DNA of 64,000 nucleotides from Spirochaetales bacterium (GTDB lineage Bacteria > Spirochaetota > Spirochaetia > JABMQR01): positions 1 through 64,000 of the forward strand of contig JAGYPA010000007.1 of assembly GCA_018399255.1 (NCBI GenBank), in the 5' to 3' direction. The notes beneath the pieces were generated by a model. That model was not told the origin of the DNA, did not search any database, and saw only the letters and a list, made by a program, of their open reading frames with translations. The position numbers and the translations under genes were made by a program. Positions 33,427 through 42,007 of the stretch are shown here, one piece after another. Every line of letters begins with the position of its first letter. Position 1 is the stretch's first letter.

Positions 33427-35982
33427 ATGGTGCAGCTTCTCCTTAAGCACGGAGCTGACCCGTCAGTAAAAACCAGTGAAGGTCTTCTTCCCATTCATGC
33501 AGCTGCTGCCAACTCATCCTACTTACTCGCCTCCCAGCTTGCGGGTAAGGGCTCCCTGCTGTTCATAACCGATCCCGAGGGGGAAAGCACCCTGCAGAAA
33601 GCCCTGGCCTCCGGCCCGAAGGCATTAAGTGACCTGCTAGGAGAAGACCTGGTAAACGCCACTGATACGCAGGGCAGCACCCCCATACATTACACCGCAG
33701 AAAACGGACAACTGGAGAACCTGGAACAGCTCATTGCTAACGGAGCCGACATCAACATCAGAAACCGGAAAAATCAACTGCCGCTGGATCTTGCCCTCAG
33801 CTTTACCTCAAGTGATAAGCACGTAAAAATCGCAGAAAGATTAATCCGCACCTACTCCGACATTCCAGCAGATCAGCAATTTTACTACGCATATCAAGCT
33901 CTATCCAACACCGGAGCAGAATCCCGATTTGAGCAGGGATTCACCGTCCTACATTATGCGGCACTGCATAATCATCCGGCTCTTCTAGAACTGTTTATCA
34001 GAAAAGGCGCACGACTCGATGCACGAGATGAAACTAATCAAGCCCCGATTCATGTCTCAATAACCCACGGCAATTACAATATCGCCAAACAGCTTATCCA
34101 GGCTGGCGCAGATGCAGATGCCCGAAACGGATCCGGCAGCACACCGCTGCATCTTGCCGTACAGTCAGAAAACAGTTTGGAAATAATCAGCTTCCTTCTG
34201 ACAAATGGGGCAGACATAGACAGCCTTAACCTCAATGGTGACTCACCCCTCCATCTTGCAGCTGAACCAGGCACAGACCCGAAAACAGTTTCCTTACTGC
34301 TGAGCAGCGGTGCCAACCCCGACAGCCGCGACCGGATCGGCAACACACCGATCATGCTGGCCTTGGCCAAGAATAATCGACCAGCGGTCGAGAACCTGCT
34401 GCTCTACCAGGCAGACCTCTATGCCCGAAACTATAACGAAATAACCCCCATGATACGCGCCCTGATGAAAGGTCTACCCGTCGTAGAATGGTTCTACAAA
34501 CCATCGATGAATGAGACCATAGATGTGACAGGAAACACTCCTCTGCATATTGCTGTTATGAACGGAGCAGATATCGCAGTAGTACAATTTATTATCAAGG
34601 CAGGAGCGGCACCGAACCGTAAAAACCTCCTTGGAGATACGGCTCTGCATACAGCCGTGGCAGCAAACTTTGCTGATGCGGCAGTAATGCTGATTACTTA
34701 TGGGGCAGACCCCTTTCTGCCTAACAATCAGGGAAAATCCCCAACAGTACTTGCCTTTGAAAAGGGGACAACTGCTGCATCATGGATCATCACAACTGAA
34801 AATCTGGAGCACAAGGATTCAAACGGCAATACCCCCCTGCACATGGCTGCCGCCTGGGACTTTCCGGAAATCACAAGCTATCTGATCAACCAGGGAGCCG
34901 ACACCAATCAGCATAACCGTGAAGGCCTGACACCCCTTCATTCAGCCGTAAAGAACAACAGTATAAAAGTCTGCCAAATATTAACCAATAACGGAGCAGA
35001 AATTGATTCACGCGATTCTTACGGCAACACTCCCCTGCATACAGCCATAAACTGGGAAGCCTCTCAGACCGCTAAATTTCTTCTCCTCAGAGGAGCAGAT
35101 GTTCGGTTACGGAACCTGAGCGGCAATACCCCCCTGCACACAGCCGTTCTGCAACGTGACGAAGAAAGCGTCAAGATGCTGGCAGAGTTCGGAGCAATGC
35201 TGGAAGCCCGCGATAACATGGGAATGACTCCGCTCATCCTGGCGGCTCGAAGAAACTATTGGGAAATATCCGAACTGCTCATCTCCCTTGGTGCCGATTA
35301 CAATACCCGTGACAATCGCGGTAACACGCCCCTCCATGAAGCAGTCAGAAACCGAAACAAGCAGATATGTCAGCTGCTGATTAAACAGGGAGCTGCTGTT
35401 TTTGCAGAAAACCGATATGGAGACACCCCCATAGGCCTGGCTTTTCAGGCCGGTCTTGAAGTAGCAGACTGGTTTCTGGGAACCCCATCCATTTCTGCCA
35501 GAGATGATAAAGGCAACACCCTGCTTCATACGGCAATTCAGCAAAATGCCTCCGAACAGATTATCTCCCTGCTTATACAAAAACAGGTTGACATAGACAG
35601 CAGGAACAACCTGATCAACACACCGCTCCATACCGCATTTATCAGCCTGAATAAAAAAGCAGTCCTGATATTAGTCGAAGCCGGGGCAGATATCTTCTCC
35701 CTCAATGGAGAAGGCAGCTCCCCATTATCGATGGCAATAGCAATGGGAACCGAGGCTCTCTCCTGGATCATAACTGCAGAAAACATGACTTCTGCTGATT
35801 CCTACGGCAATTCCCCCCTTCACATAGCCGCCGCATCCGGAAGCCTGGAGGCGATATCCTACCTGCTTTCGCTCGGGATTCCCGCAGAAATACGGAATCT
35901 TGCCGGCGATACTCCAGTCGATGCAGCAGAGAAACAGGGACATAAAGAAGCCGCCGTACTGCTGCAGCTTTCAGACCAGTAG
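33427..35982 (+). CDS. Ankyrin-repeat protein (C-terminal part of the giant lipoprotein)
   Basis: 851 residues from the first Met, but the frame is open far upstream: ankyrin sequence already begins near 33283 (FDSIKDGKVSITERLILDGA) and the repeat helix feeds into it in the same frame, so ATG 33427 is not the real start. I count about 26 ankyrin repeats of ~33 residues, recognised by GNTPLHTA-type turns and ...LLxxGADxxxR helices. Several repeats are degenerate (NEITPMIRA, GKSPTVLA). Ankyrin arrays bind proteins. The expected topology is a lipid anchor, a long helical stalk and a large ankyrin head, probably in the periplasm or outside the cell. It is followed convergently by the VTT-domain gene 3 nt away. 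Confidence 0.88.
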   Translation: MVQLLLKHGADPSVKTSEGLLPIHAAAANSSYLLASQLAGKGSLLFITDPEGESTLQKALASGPKALSDLLGEDLVNATDTQGSTPIHYTAENGQLENLEQLIANGADINIRNRKNQLPLDLALSFTSSDKHVKIAERLIRTYSDIPADQQFYYAYQALSNTGAESRFEQGFTVLHYAALHNHPALLELFIRKGARLDARDETNQAPIHVSITHGNYNIAKQLIQAGADADARNGSGSTPLHLAVQSENSLEIISFLLTNGADIDSLNLNGDSPLHLAAEPGTDPKTVSLLLSSGANPDSRDRIGNTPIMLALAKNNRPAVENLLLYQADLYARNYNEITPMIRALMKGLPVVEWFYKPSMNETIDVTGNTPLHIAVMNGADIAVVQFIIKAGAAPNRKNLLGDTALHTAVAANFADAAVMLITYGADPFLPNNQGKSPTVLAFEKGTTAASWIITTENLEHKDSNGNTPLHMAAAWDFPEITSYLINQGADTNQHNREGLTPLHSAVKNNSIKVCQILTNNGAEIDSRDSYGNTPLHTAINWEASQTAKFLLLRGADVRLRNLSGNTPLHTAVLQRDEESVKMLAEFGAMLEARDNMGMTPLILAARRNYWEISELLISLGADYNTRDNRGNTPLHEAVRNRNKQICQLLIKQGAAVFAENRYGDTPIGLAFQAGLEVADWFLGTPSISARDDKGNTLLHTAIQQNASEQIISLLIQKQVDIDSRNNLINTPLHTAFISLNKKAVLILVEAGADIFSLNGEGSSPLSMAIAMGTEALSWIITAENMTSADSYGNSPLHIAAASGSLEAISYLLSLGIPAEIRNLAGDTPVDAAEKQGHKEAAVLLQLSDQ

Positions 35983-35985
35983 CTA

Positions 35986-36594
35986 TCAGACGGCAAATCT
36001 TTCTGCAAGCGAAAACCCGCCACGAATCAGGAGATAATAGATAATCATCCGCGGCAGCCGGGAAAAACCCGCATAGAATACGCTTTTTGCTGGCACTTTC
36101 AGCAGCCCTGCAATCCAGCAGACAGTCGAATATGGAACAGGCGTCAACCCTGCAATCACAACCGCCCATGCCCCATATTTCCTTATCAGGCCCTCTCCTC
36201 GCTCCCGATAGGAACGCGTTACCCGATGAACATAGCCGAAATGATTAAAACTTCGGGCAATCCAGTATCCGGATATCCCCCCCAACATCGAAGCAGCTGA
36301 CATGATCGGCAGCAGCACATAGGGATTCCAGTCCAGAGCAAAAGGAAAAACCACATCAGCCGTTGCCGGGACAATAATTGTATCAACAACATAGGTGTAG
36401 AGAAAGACACCGCCGTATCCAAGAGTATTTCCAAGCCATATTCCAGCTAAAGCAAGCTGCTTACGGAACAACAGAGCCAGAACAATATAGAAAAGTAAAA
36501 AGAGCACCGCTGCCCGAAGCGTTTTGAATATGAGCAGTTTCCATTCCAGAGAATTCTCATCATCCGGTGGTTTCACATCAGATTCACTTTTCAC
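35986..36594 (-). CDS. VTT-domain (DedA/SNARE-associated-like) membrane protein
   Basis: 202 residues. An N-terminal helix (residues about 25-48), then GNTLGYGGVFLYTYVVDTII, a membrane segment, GGISGYWIARSFNHFG, and the VTT-type region KYGAWAVVIAGLTPVPYSTVCWIAGL with the conserved Gly/Pro turn, then a last helix. The family includes DedA/TMEM41-like lipid scramblases and undecaprenyl-phosphate flippases. The specific role is unknown. Its ATG at 36594 overlaps the stop of the AlkD-like gene (ATGA). Confidence 0.75.
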   Translation of the reverse strand: MKSESDVKPPDDENSLEWKLLIFKTLRAAVLFLLFYIVLALLFRKQLALAGIWLGNTLGYGGVFLYTYVVDTIIVPATADVVFPFALDWNPYVLLPIMSAASMLGGISGYWIARSFNHFGYVHRVTRSYRERGEGLIRKYGAWAVVIAGLTPVPYSTVCWIAGLLKVPAKSVFYAGFSRLPRMIIYYLLIRGGFSLAERFAV

Positions 36595-37346
36595 GGTGAC
36601 CCGTTCCCATACGAATTTTCCGGAATCTCACCCCGTAGATACGCCTGCCGCTCCTCCTCCGGAAATTTTTCAATAGCATAACGGAGCATCGTTCTCGGCA
36701 TACGCTTATAGCGTAAATCGAGAAAACCCCGCTCAGCCTGCGGATCCCGGTTGCCAACCTCCCTGACCATCCAGCCGACAGCCTTGTGAATCAGATCATG
36801 AGGATGATCCAGAAGAATATCAGCAATTTCGAAAGTTGTCGTAAAATCCAACTCCCTGATAAAAAAGAGCGTGGTAATGATAGAAATTCTCTGATACCAG
36901 AGATTGCCAGATCTGGCCAAATCCAGCAGCGGCTCCCTGCTGCGAGTCAAAAACCAGGGTCCGAGAATTTTCGGACAGGTAACATCAACAAGATCCCAAT
37001 TATTGACATAATCAAGATGAGACAGATATACATTAACATAGGGTTCAGGATCCGATCGGCCCTTCCGGCTTTCCGCCCCATACACGAGCATAAGCAGCCC
37101 TGTCATCCGATGATCGTGCACCGGTGACTTAATTAGTATGCTTATCTGATCAAATGAGCAAAAACGAAAATAGAGCCTGGCAATAACCCGCTGATCTGGA
37201 ATACCCACCCCGAGAAACGTATCACCCTCTCCATAATCACCCGGCCCGGTTTTGAAAAACCGCTTCAGCTGGACAGCCTTGGCAGGATCAGCTTTTTCCT
37301 GCAGTTTATCCATAATGAATTGCGCAGCAACCTGGTCATTATCCAT
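36591..37346 (-). CDS. DNA alkylation repair protein (AlkD-like, HEAT-repeat glycosylase)
   Basis: 251 residues. Helical AlkD/AlkC-type HEAT-like repeats: LKRFFKTGPGDYGEGDTFLGVGIP, YVNNWDLVDVTCPKILG (Trp and Asp of the active cleft), NLWYQRISIITTLFFI, HDLIHKAVGWMVREVGNRD. The family excises N3- and N7-alkylated purines without base flipping. The start is ATG 37346; no strong ribosome-binding site is visible. It is translationally coupled to the membrane protein downstream. Confidence 0.88.
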   Translation of the reverse strand: MDNDQVAAQFIMDKLQEKADPAKAVQLKRFFKTGPGDYGEGDTFLGVGIPDQRVIARLYFRFCSFDQISILIKSPVHDHRMTGLLMLVYGAESRKGRSDPEPYVNVYLSHLDYVNNWDLVDVTCPKILGPWFLTRSREPLLDLARSGNLWYQRISIITTLFFIRELDFTTTFEIADILLDHPHDLIHKAVGWMVREVGNRDPQAERGFLDLRYKRMPRTMLRYAIEKFPEEERQAYLRGEIPENSYGNGSP

Positions 37347-37429
37347 CCTGACACCCTCCCCACTCTTAGCAAATGCTTTATCCGACTTTCAATCCCCATA
37401 GCCGTCGATAGACTTGGTAGAAACTCTCA

Positions 37430-38647
37430 TCAGGCACCAGCCGTCTCACGAAAAGCCCTGAGAAACTCAGCCCCATTCTCCGGTTTTGATCCTTTCCCCT
37501 GCCACACCGGCGTTCTGCCGCCGCCCTTTGCCTCAATAATTTTGAATAGCCGATCCCGAATCATAGAGAAATCAATCAGCCCATCCCGGTTTGCAGCAAT
37601 TACCCAGCGGATATCCTCAGCCCCGACCCGCTGAATCCCGCAAAACAGAATCGGCTCATCCTCCGGAATCTGCTGAACCGCCCGCGAAAGAAATCCGGAT
37701 TTCTCCTGACTGAAATCTCCAGTGATTATCTTTACCGACCCGGAGATATCCGCTTGAGAAGCAAGATTTCTGATCAGCAGCGCGGCATAGCGCCGTTCCT
37801 GGTCATCAAGTTCCTGCCGGAGGATCCTCATTTGCTCAAGTCTGTTCTGAGCCTGCCCGACTATCCCCTCCAAAGGCGTTGAATAGAGATCGGAAAGCAC
37901 TCGAACTACCGCCGTCTTCTCCCGATAGTCCTGGATGGCACGATCTCCAACCTTCCAGTACAAACGCAAATGGCCGCGGATTTTTTCACTTCCAATCCAC
38001 ATAGCCAGACGGGCTTCACTGCTGCTGGCGGTGTGCATACCCCCGCAGGCAACCGTATCGGCATCCCCGACCCTTACCAGCCTGACAACCCCGGATACCT
38101 TGGGTTCTCTCCGCAGCCGCATCGCCAGAGCCCGGGCCTCATCTACCTCAACAGCAGTAACCGGAATATTGCTGCTGATTATCCTGTTGGCAGCATCCTC
38201 CACAGCCTCAATCTCCTCCTGCAGCATATCAGCCCTGTCGGTCTCGATAGTCAAGTAGGTCTCACCCTGATGAACCGACACCGTATTGATCTCAAACAGG
38301 GTATGCAGAACACCGGAAAGAATATGCTGACCGGTATGCTGCTGCATGTAATCATAGCGGCGCTCCCAATCAAGACGACAAGTTACCGTCTCTCCCCTGG
38401 AAAGATCGGGCTGACTGCCCGTAATATGATAGATATTACCGTCACGCTTTATGGTTGTACGGATGTCAACTGCCCCGACAGTTCCCGAATCCCCCGGCTG
38501 GCCGCCGCCCTCAGGATAAAAAATGGTTCGATCGAGCAGAATCCCCCACTCTTTGCCGACCGCTGCCACATCCTGCACAACTGCCTCGAGTTCCCTGATA
38601 TACTGATCCTGATAATTTACCTGTTTAGTTACAATTGGTGTCATCAT
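37430..38647 (-). CDS. Alanyl-tRNA editing protein (AlaX-L, with DHHA1 domain)
   Basis: 405 residues from ATG 38647 (or the adjacent ATG 38644); the frame stays open to 38833, but those 62 residues look like non-coding sequence. It has a threonyl/alanyl-tRNA editing domain with Zn ligands in QQHTGQHILSGV (H-x3-H) and CGGMHTASS (C-x3-H), preceded by ILLDRTIFYPEGGGQPGD. The C-terminal ~150 residues match a DHHA1 tail with KGGGRTPVWQGKG. It hydrolyses mischarged Ser- or Gly-tRNA(Ala) in trans. No clear Shine-Dalgarno sequence is visible. Confidence 0.88.
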   Translation of the reverse strand: MMTPIVTKQVNYQDQYIRELEAVVQDVAAVGKEWGILLDRTIFYPEGGGQPGDSGTVGAVDIRTTIKRDGNIYHITGSQPDLSRGETVTCRLDWERRYDYMQQHTGQHILSGVLHTLFEINTVSVHQGETYLTIETDRADMLQEEIEAVEDAANRIISSNIPVTAVEVDEARALAMRLRREPKVSGVVRLVRVGDADTVACGGMHTASSSEARLAMWIGSEKIRGHLRLYWKVGDRAIQDYREKTAVVRVLSDLYSTPLEGIVGQAQNRLEQMRILRQELDDQERRYAALLIRNLASQADISGSVKIITGDFSQEKSGFLSRAVQQIPEDEPILFCGIQRVGAEDIRWVIAANRDGLIDFSMIRDRLFKIIEAKGGGRTPVWQGKGSKPENGAEFLRAFRETAGA

Positions 38648-38797
38648 GGAGCTATTGTAAGGAGTTTCCCGACAACAGGCAAGACAACCCCTTTGATAAG
38701 CACGACAACTTATACGTCCCGGACAGCCCCCACCGACTCCGCTGTATTCACCGAAGGCTGATCCCCGAAGTGTCTTACCCGAAAGGATTCTTTTTAC

Positions 38798-38826
38798 TTG
38801 AATATGCAGGGAAACTTCGCTATCTT
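38798..38826 (+). promoter_or_regulatory. Promoter upstream of the 198-residue helical protein
   Basis: TTGAAT (38798-38803), a 17-nt spacer and TATCTT (38821-38826). This gives a leader of about 60 nt. Confidence 0.45.
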
Positions 38827-38894
38827 TTAGCATATAACTTTATTCAGCTCTTCTGCTGGAAATCAAAGCCTGAAGCATGATAATGGAGCACAAT

Positions 38895-39491
38895 ATGGCA
38901 CGTATACGATCCGCCCTGGAAATAGTACTGGAAAAAACCGAATCAGTTGTCGGAGATCCCGAAAAAATCAGAAAAAGCGAGCTCGAGAAGACCGGGAAAC
39001 GCCTCATGGGAACGTTTCTTTTCGATATAGATGCTGATGTTGACTCCCTGAAAAAGCAGTATGAGGCTGTACCCGAAGCTGATCGCGCAATCGTCCGGGA
39101 ACAAATGGGCGAGACCCTTCTGACCAACATCTCCCTGCCCCAGGACGACCTCTATGTTCATGCCCTCGGAAAGGTAAAAAAGGCTGCCGAATTTCTATCA
39201 GAAAGCAGTGAAGAAATAACCGCGCTGTTTGTACAAATCGACCAAATGTACCAGCAGTATCTTCAGTCACGTGATCAGCTCCTCGATATGGCGAAGCAGC
39301 AGTACGAACCCCACCTCAAGCGCAAGCAGCAGCAAATGTCTCAGCAGACGGGTCGTCAGGTAAACCTCCAGGCCGAACAGGATCCGGACTTCATAAAGTT
39401 CCTCGAGTCAAACTATCAGCACCTGGAAGAGAGTTTCCAGGAGGGTGTTGAAGAGATCCGCAAGAACCTCAGGGAAATTATCAATGCCTGA
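38895..39491 (+). CDS. Hypothetical helical protein
   Basis: 198 residues from ATG 38895, with GGAG 7 nt upstream; two earlier in-frame ATGs (38877, 38883) lack a signal. It is predicted to be mostly alpha-helical and soluble: acidic/basic heptad-like stretches (KIRKSELEKTGKRLMGTFLF, ADVDSLKKQYEAV), a Gln-rich segment (YEPHLKRKQQQMSQQTGRQ) and a final LEESFQEGVEEIRKNLREI. There is no signal peptide, no Cys-rich motif and no recognised family. It is preceded by its own promoter and followed by the ABC/GntR operon with its own promoter, so it appears to be monocistronic. Confidence 0.7.
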   Translation: MARIRSALEIVLEKTESVVGDPEKIRKSELEKTGKRLMGTFLFDIDADVDSLKKQYEAVPEADRAIVREQMGETLLTNISLPQDDLYVHALGKVKKAAEFLSESSEEITALFVQIDQMYQQYLQSRDQLLDMAKQQYEPHLKRKQQQMSQQTGRQVNLQAEQDPDFIKFLESNYQHLEESFQEGVEEIRKNLREIINA

Positions 39492-39556
39492 GAAAATGCC
39501 TGAGAAAATGTAACATTTCAACTTGAAAAAAAAGTAAAAAAAAGTTTTCCCAGCTC

Positions 39557-39585
39557 TTGACAGACTGCTCCAACTGTTTTATATT
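39557..39585 (+). promoter_or_regulatory. Promoter of the ABC/GntR operon
   Basis: A consensus TTGACA (39557-39562), exactly 17 nt, then TATATT (39580-39585). It is the best promoter match I found in the window; transcription is expected near 39592. Confidence 0.75.
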
Positions 39586-39586
39586 C

Positions 39587-39614
39587 CTAGTGTATTAGTT
39601 GATTAGGACACTAG
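39587..39614. promoter_or_regulatory. Candidate operator for the GntR (YtrA-type) regulator
   Basis: A perfect inverted repeat CTAGTGT-N14-ACACTAG placed directly over the expected transcription start of the ABC operon whose third gene encodes the GntR regulator. The long spacer with short perfect arms fits YtrA-type operators. Autoregulation is inferred from position. Confidence 0.65.
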
Positions 39615-39640
39615 TAGGATAAAACAAAAAGGAGCAGCAT

Positions 39641-40546
39641 ATGATTCAGATTCAAGATGCAGCATTTCACTACAGCAAAGCCCGTCTATTTGAAGGCCTC
39701 ACCCTCTCCATCCCCGGCGGAAACATCTACGGCCTGCTGGGCATGAACGGAGCAGGTAAAACAACCCTGCTTAAAATCCTCTCCGGCCAGATTTATCTCC
39801 AGAAAGGCCAGGCAGAAGTGATGGGACATGATCCCGGAAAGCGGGAAGCCGCCCTGCTGGAGAAAATCTTCTACCTGCCGGAGGAGTTCTACCTGCCCAA
39901 TGTTGAGCTGAAAGAGTACCTCAGCCTCAACGCCGCCTTCTATCCCGCCTTCGACCGCGAAGCCTTTGAAGCCTATTCAAAAGCCTTTGGACTGGACTAC
40001 AATAAAAAACTCAGCCAGCTCTCATACGGACAGAAGAAAAAATTCCTCCTCTCCTTCGGACTGGCCTCCAACACATCCCTGCTGATACTCGATGAACCGA
40101 CAAACGGCCTGGACATCCCCTCAAAAAGCCAGTTTCGACGAACGATAGCCTCAGCAATGCGCGATGACCGGACCTTTATCATCTCTACTCATCAAGTCCG
40201 GGATATGGAAAATCTGATCGACCCGATAATCATCCTTCACGAAGGAAAAGTCGTTTTCAACTCCCCACTGGATGATGTTTCCTCAGCCCTGACCCTGACC
40301 CTTACCCCATCTGAACCGACAGATGCCGCCTGTCTCTACAAAGAGCAGGTACCTGGAGGCTGGTCCTCGCTGCGGGCCCGCAAGCCGGATGATATGGAGA
40401 CCAACATCGATCTTGAAACCCTGTTCAATGCAGTTATCACCAACCCTGAAGCTGTAAGCGGCCTCGTGCCGCTGCGCACCTCAAAGCAGATAACACCAAA
40501 TCAAACCCGGCCCGGAATCTCGGGCTCCCAAAAAGGAGGCAACTAA
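39641..40546 (+). CDS. ABC transporter ATP-binding protein (YtrB-like)
   Basis: 301 residues. Walker A GMNGAGKTT (about residues 37-45), signature LSYGQKKKFLLS, Walker B LLILDEPTNGLD, and switch His in FIISTHQVRDM. The ~80-residue C-terminal extension is less conserved. It energises the permease encoded next, whose start overlaps this stop by one base. This is a GntR-controlled system of the type linked to cell-envelope or antibiotic stress in other bacteria (Ytr-like); the substrate is unknown. Confidence 0.88.
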   Translation: MIQIQDAAFHYSKARLFEGLTLSIPGGNIYGLLGMNGAGKTTLLKILSGQIYLQKGQAEVMGHDPGKREAALLEKIFYLPEEFYLPNVELKEYLSLNAAFYPAFDREAFEAYSKAFGLDYNKKLSQLSYGQKKKFLLSFGLASNTSLLILDEPTNGLDIPSKSQFRRTIASAMRDDRTFIISTHQVRDMENLIDPIIILHEGKVVFNSPLDDVSSALTLTLTPSEPTDAACLYKEQVPGGWSSLRARKPDDMETNIDLETLFNAVITNPEAVSGLVPLRTSKQITPNQTRPGISGSQKGGN

Positions 40547-41337
40547 TGAGAACCATCAACCTGCTAAGGAAAGACCTGCTAGAGAGCCGAAAAGCCATGA
40601 TGATATACGGTCTTACGCTCTTTATCATCATGCTGATTTCCAGCATCCTCACCATACTGACAGAAGGCCCCTATTACTACAATACCAGCAGCAACTCTTA
40701 TCTGGATTTCTTCATCAGCTTCCTTTTTCTCGGGGGATTCATTATCGGCAGCATTGCCTTTCGGGATGACATGTACGGAAAATCAACCCAGCACAACTGG
40801 CTCATGCTGCCCGCTTCCCCGGTGGAAAAACTCGCGGTAAAAATGATTACCGTCCTGATCATATATCCGGTCGCCCTGCTTCTATTCATAACAGCATCAT
40901 CACTCATAGTTGAAGGATTCAACCTTCTCGTCTTCAAAACCAGCTTCCAGGTACTCAACCCTCTCAACCCGTCAATCTGGAAAAGCATCCTTAACTTTAT
41001 GGTTGTCGGATCGATATTCCTGATGGGATCCGCCTATTTCCGAAAGGCCGCCTTCATAAAAACCGTCCTGGTTCTTGGACTTATCGGATTCGGTCTGGGA
41101 ATGGTAACCATTCTGGCAGGAAGGGTCGTATTCAGCGAATTCTTTACCGGCATGAACTTCAATAACGAACTTTTCATCAGCAACTTTGCCGTCAGATTTG
41201 ATTCACCAGACCAATACGTGGAATTCCGAGTATTTGAAACAATCGGAAAGGTTATCTACTGGGCCCTGCTTGCCCCCTTCTGCTGGGTAGTCAGTTACTT
41301 CAGAGTTAGGGAGGTTCAGGCATATGATGCAGTTTAA
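40546..41337 (+). CDS. ABC-2 type permease
   Basis: 263 residues with six hydrophobic helices (MMIYGLTLFIIMLISSIL, FFISFLFLGGFIIGSIAFRDD, ITVLIIYPVALLLFITASSL, a later FMVVGSIFLMGSAYF, TVLVLGLIGFGLGMVTIL, and a C-terminal VIYWALLAPFCWVVSYF). YGKSTQHNWLMLPASPVEKLAVK between helices 2 and 3 is the signature of this permease group. It overlaps the upstream ATPase gene (TAATG) and the downstream regulator. Confidence 0.82.
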   Translation: MRTINLLRKDLLESRKAMMIYGLTLFIIMLISSILTILTEGPYYYNTSSNSYLDFFISFLFLGGFIIGSIAFRDDMYGKSTQHNWLMLPASPVEKLAVKMITVLIIYPVALLLFITASSLIVEGFNLLVFKTSFQVLNPLNPSIWKSILNFMVVGSIFLMGSAYFRKAAFIKTVLVLGLIGFGLGMVTILAGRVVFSEFFTGMNFNNELFISNFAVRFDSPDQYVEFRVFETIGKVIYWALLAPFCWVVSYFRVREVQAYDAV

Positions 41338-41707
41338 AGAACAAAAATCGATATATCTGCAAATTGCGGATCGACTGGAAGAGAATTTTATCCTGCGGGT
41401 GTGGCGCAACAGCGAGCGCCTGCCTGCCATCCGGGAAATTGCGGTACAGATGGAAGTAAACCCGAACACCATCCTGCGTACCTATACGCATCTGCAGGAT
41501 AAGGGGATAATTTTCAACAAACGGGGAATCGGCTACTTTGCCGCAGAAGATGCCAGGGAACGCGTGCTGGCAGAAAGGAAAACACTGTTTATTGAAAAAC
41601 AGCTGCCGGATCTGTTCAGGACAATGAGAACCCTGCAGATCCCCCCGGAGGAAATCCTCACCCGCTATGAAAAATCAATCAAGGAGTCTGAAGATGAAAA
41701 CAAGTAA
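41324..41707 (+). CDS. GntR family transcriptional regulator (YtrA subfamily)
   Basis: 127 residues, the short length of the YtrA subfamily, which has a winged helix and only a small dimerisation helix. N-terminal QKSIYLQIADRLEENFILR, recognition region LPAIREIAVQMEVNPNTI, wing DKGIIFNKRGIGYFAAEDA, then a C-terminal helical tail. It overlaps the permease gene by 14 nt. It probably binds CTAGTGT-N14-ACACTAG at the operon promoter. Confidence 0.88.
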   Translation: MMQFKEQKSIYLQIADRLEENFILRVWRNSERLPAIREIAVQMEVNPNTILRTYTHLQDKGIIFNKRGIGYFAAEDARERVLAERKTLFIEKQLPDLFRTMRTLQIPPEEILTRYEKSIKESEDENK

Positions 41708-41861
41708 CAAACTGCTGATCGGTGCCGTAACTTTTATGGTGGTGCTGGTAATAACCTTTTTGCTGACCGGTAAGGCGGTGCTGGCAAAAGAACTCAAAAA
41801 CAGTGCAGCGCTGACGATGACGGAAACGACAGCTGCAGTTGTCGCCAGTCAGCTGCAGTAG
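41694..41861 (+). CDS. Small single-span membrane protein
   Basis: 55 residues from ATG 41694 (AGGAG 7 nt upstream), overlapping the end of the GntR gene by 14 nt. Residues 7-26 form one hydrophobic helix (LLIGAVTFMVVLVITFLLTG) preceded by Lys and followed by a short Thr/Ala-rich tail. Its N-terminus resembles the start of larger head-GIN (DUF2807) proteins often encoded beside YtrA operons, so it could be a truncated relic of one. A genuine small membrane protein of the ABC system is equally possible. Confidence 0.6.
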   Translation: MKTSNKLLIGAVTFMVVLVITFLLTGKAVLAKELKNSAALTMTETTAAVVASQLQ

Positions 41862-41904
41862 TTTAAATGCATTGACAGCGGCCGGCAAGCCATTATCAGA
41901 TAAG

Positions 41905-41945
41905 AAAGCCCGCTGCGGGAAAAAACTCCTGCGGCGGGCTTCTAT
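41905..41945. terminator. Bidirectional terminator between the GntR operon and malic enzyme
   Basis: Stem AAGCCCGC (41906-41913) / GCGGGCTT (41934-41941) with inner GC complementarity. It lies between convergent genes; T-rich sequence is weak on the plus side (CTATTTG). A second stem (GTTTGCCTG / CAGGCAAAC, about 41966-41996) follows nearer the malic enzyme stop. Confidence 0.6.
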
Positions 41946-42007
41946 TTGCCTTCAGCTAATCTGCCGGTTTGCCTGCCAATCCGTCAGGCAAACTGGTTAT
42001 CCGGGAT

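Noticed and set aside
37970-38761. A 263-codon open frame on the plus strand
   Set aside because: Antisense to the alanyl-tRNA editing gene with its zinc motifs; no signal for translation.
38648-38833. N-terminal extension of the alanyl-tRNA editing protein
   Set aside because: The 62 extra residues lack family similarity and overlap the region upstream of the divergent gene's promoter; the protein family begins at the ATG near 38647.
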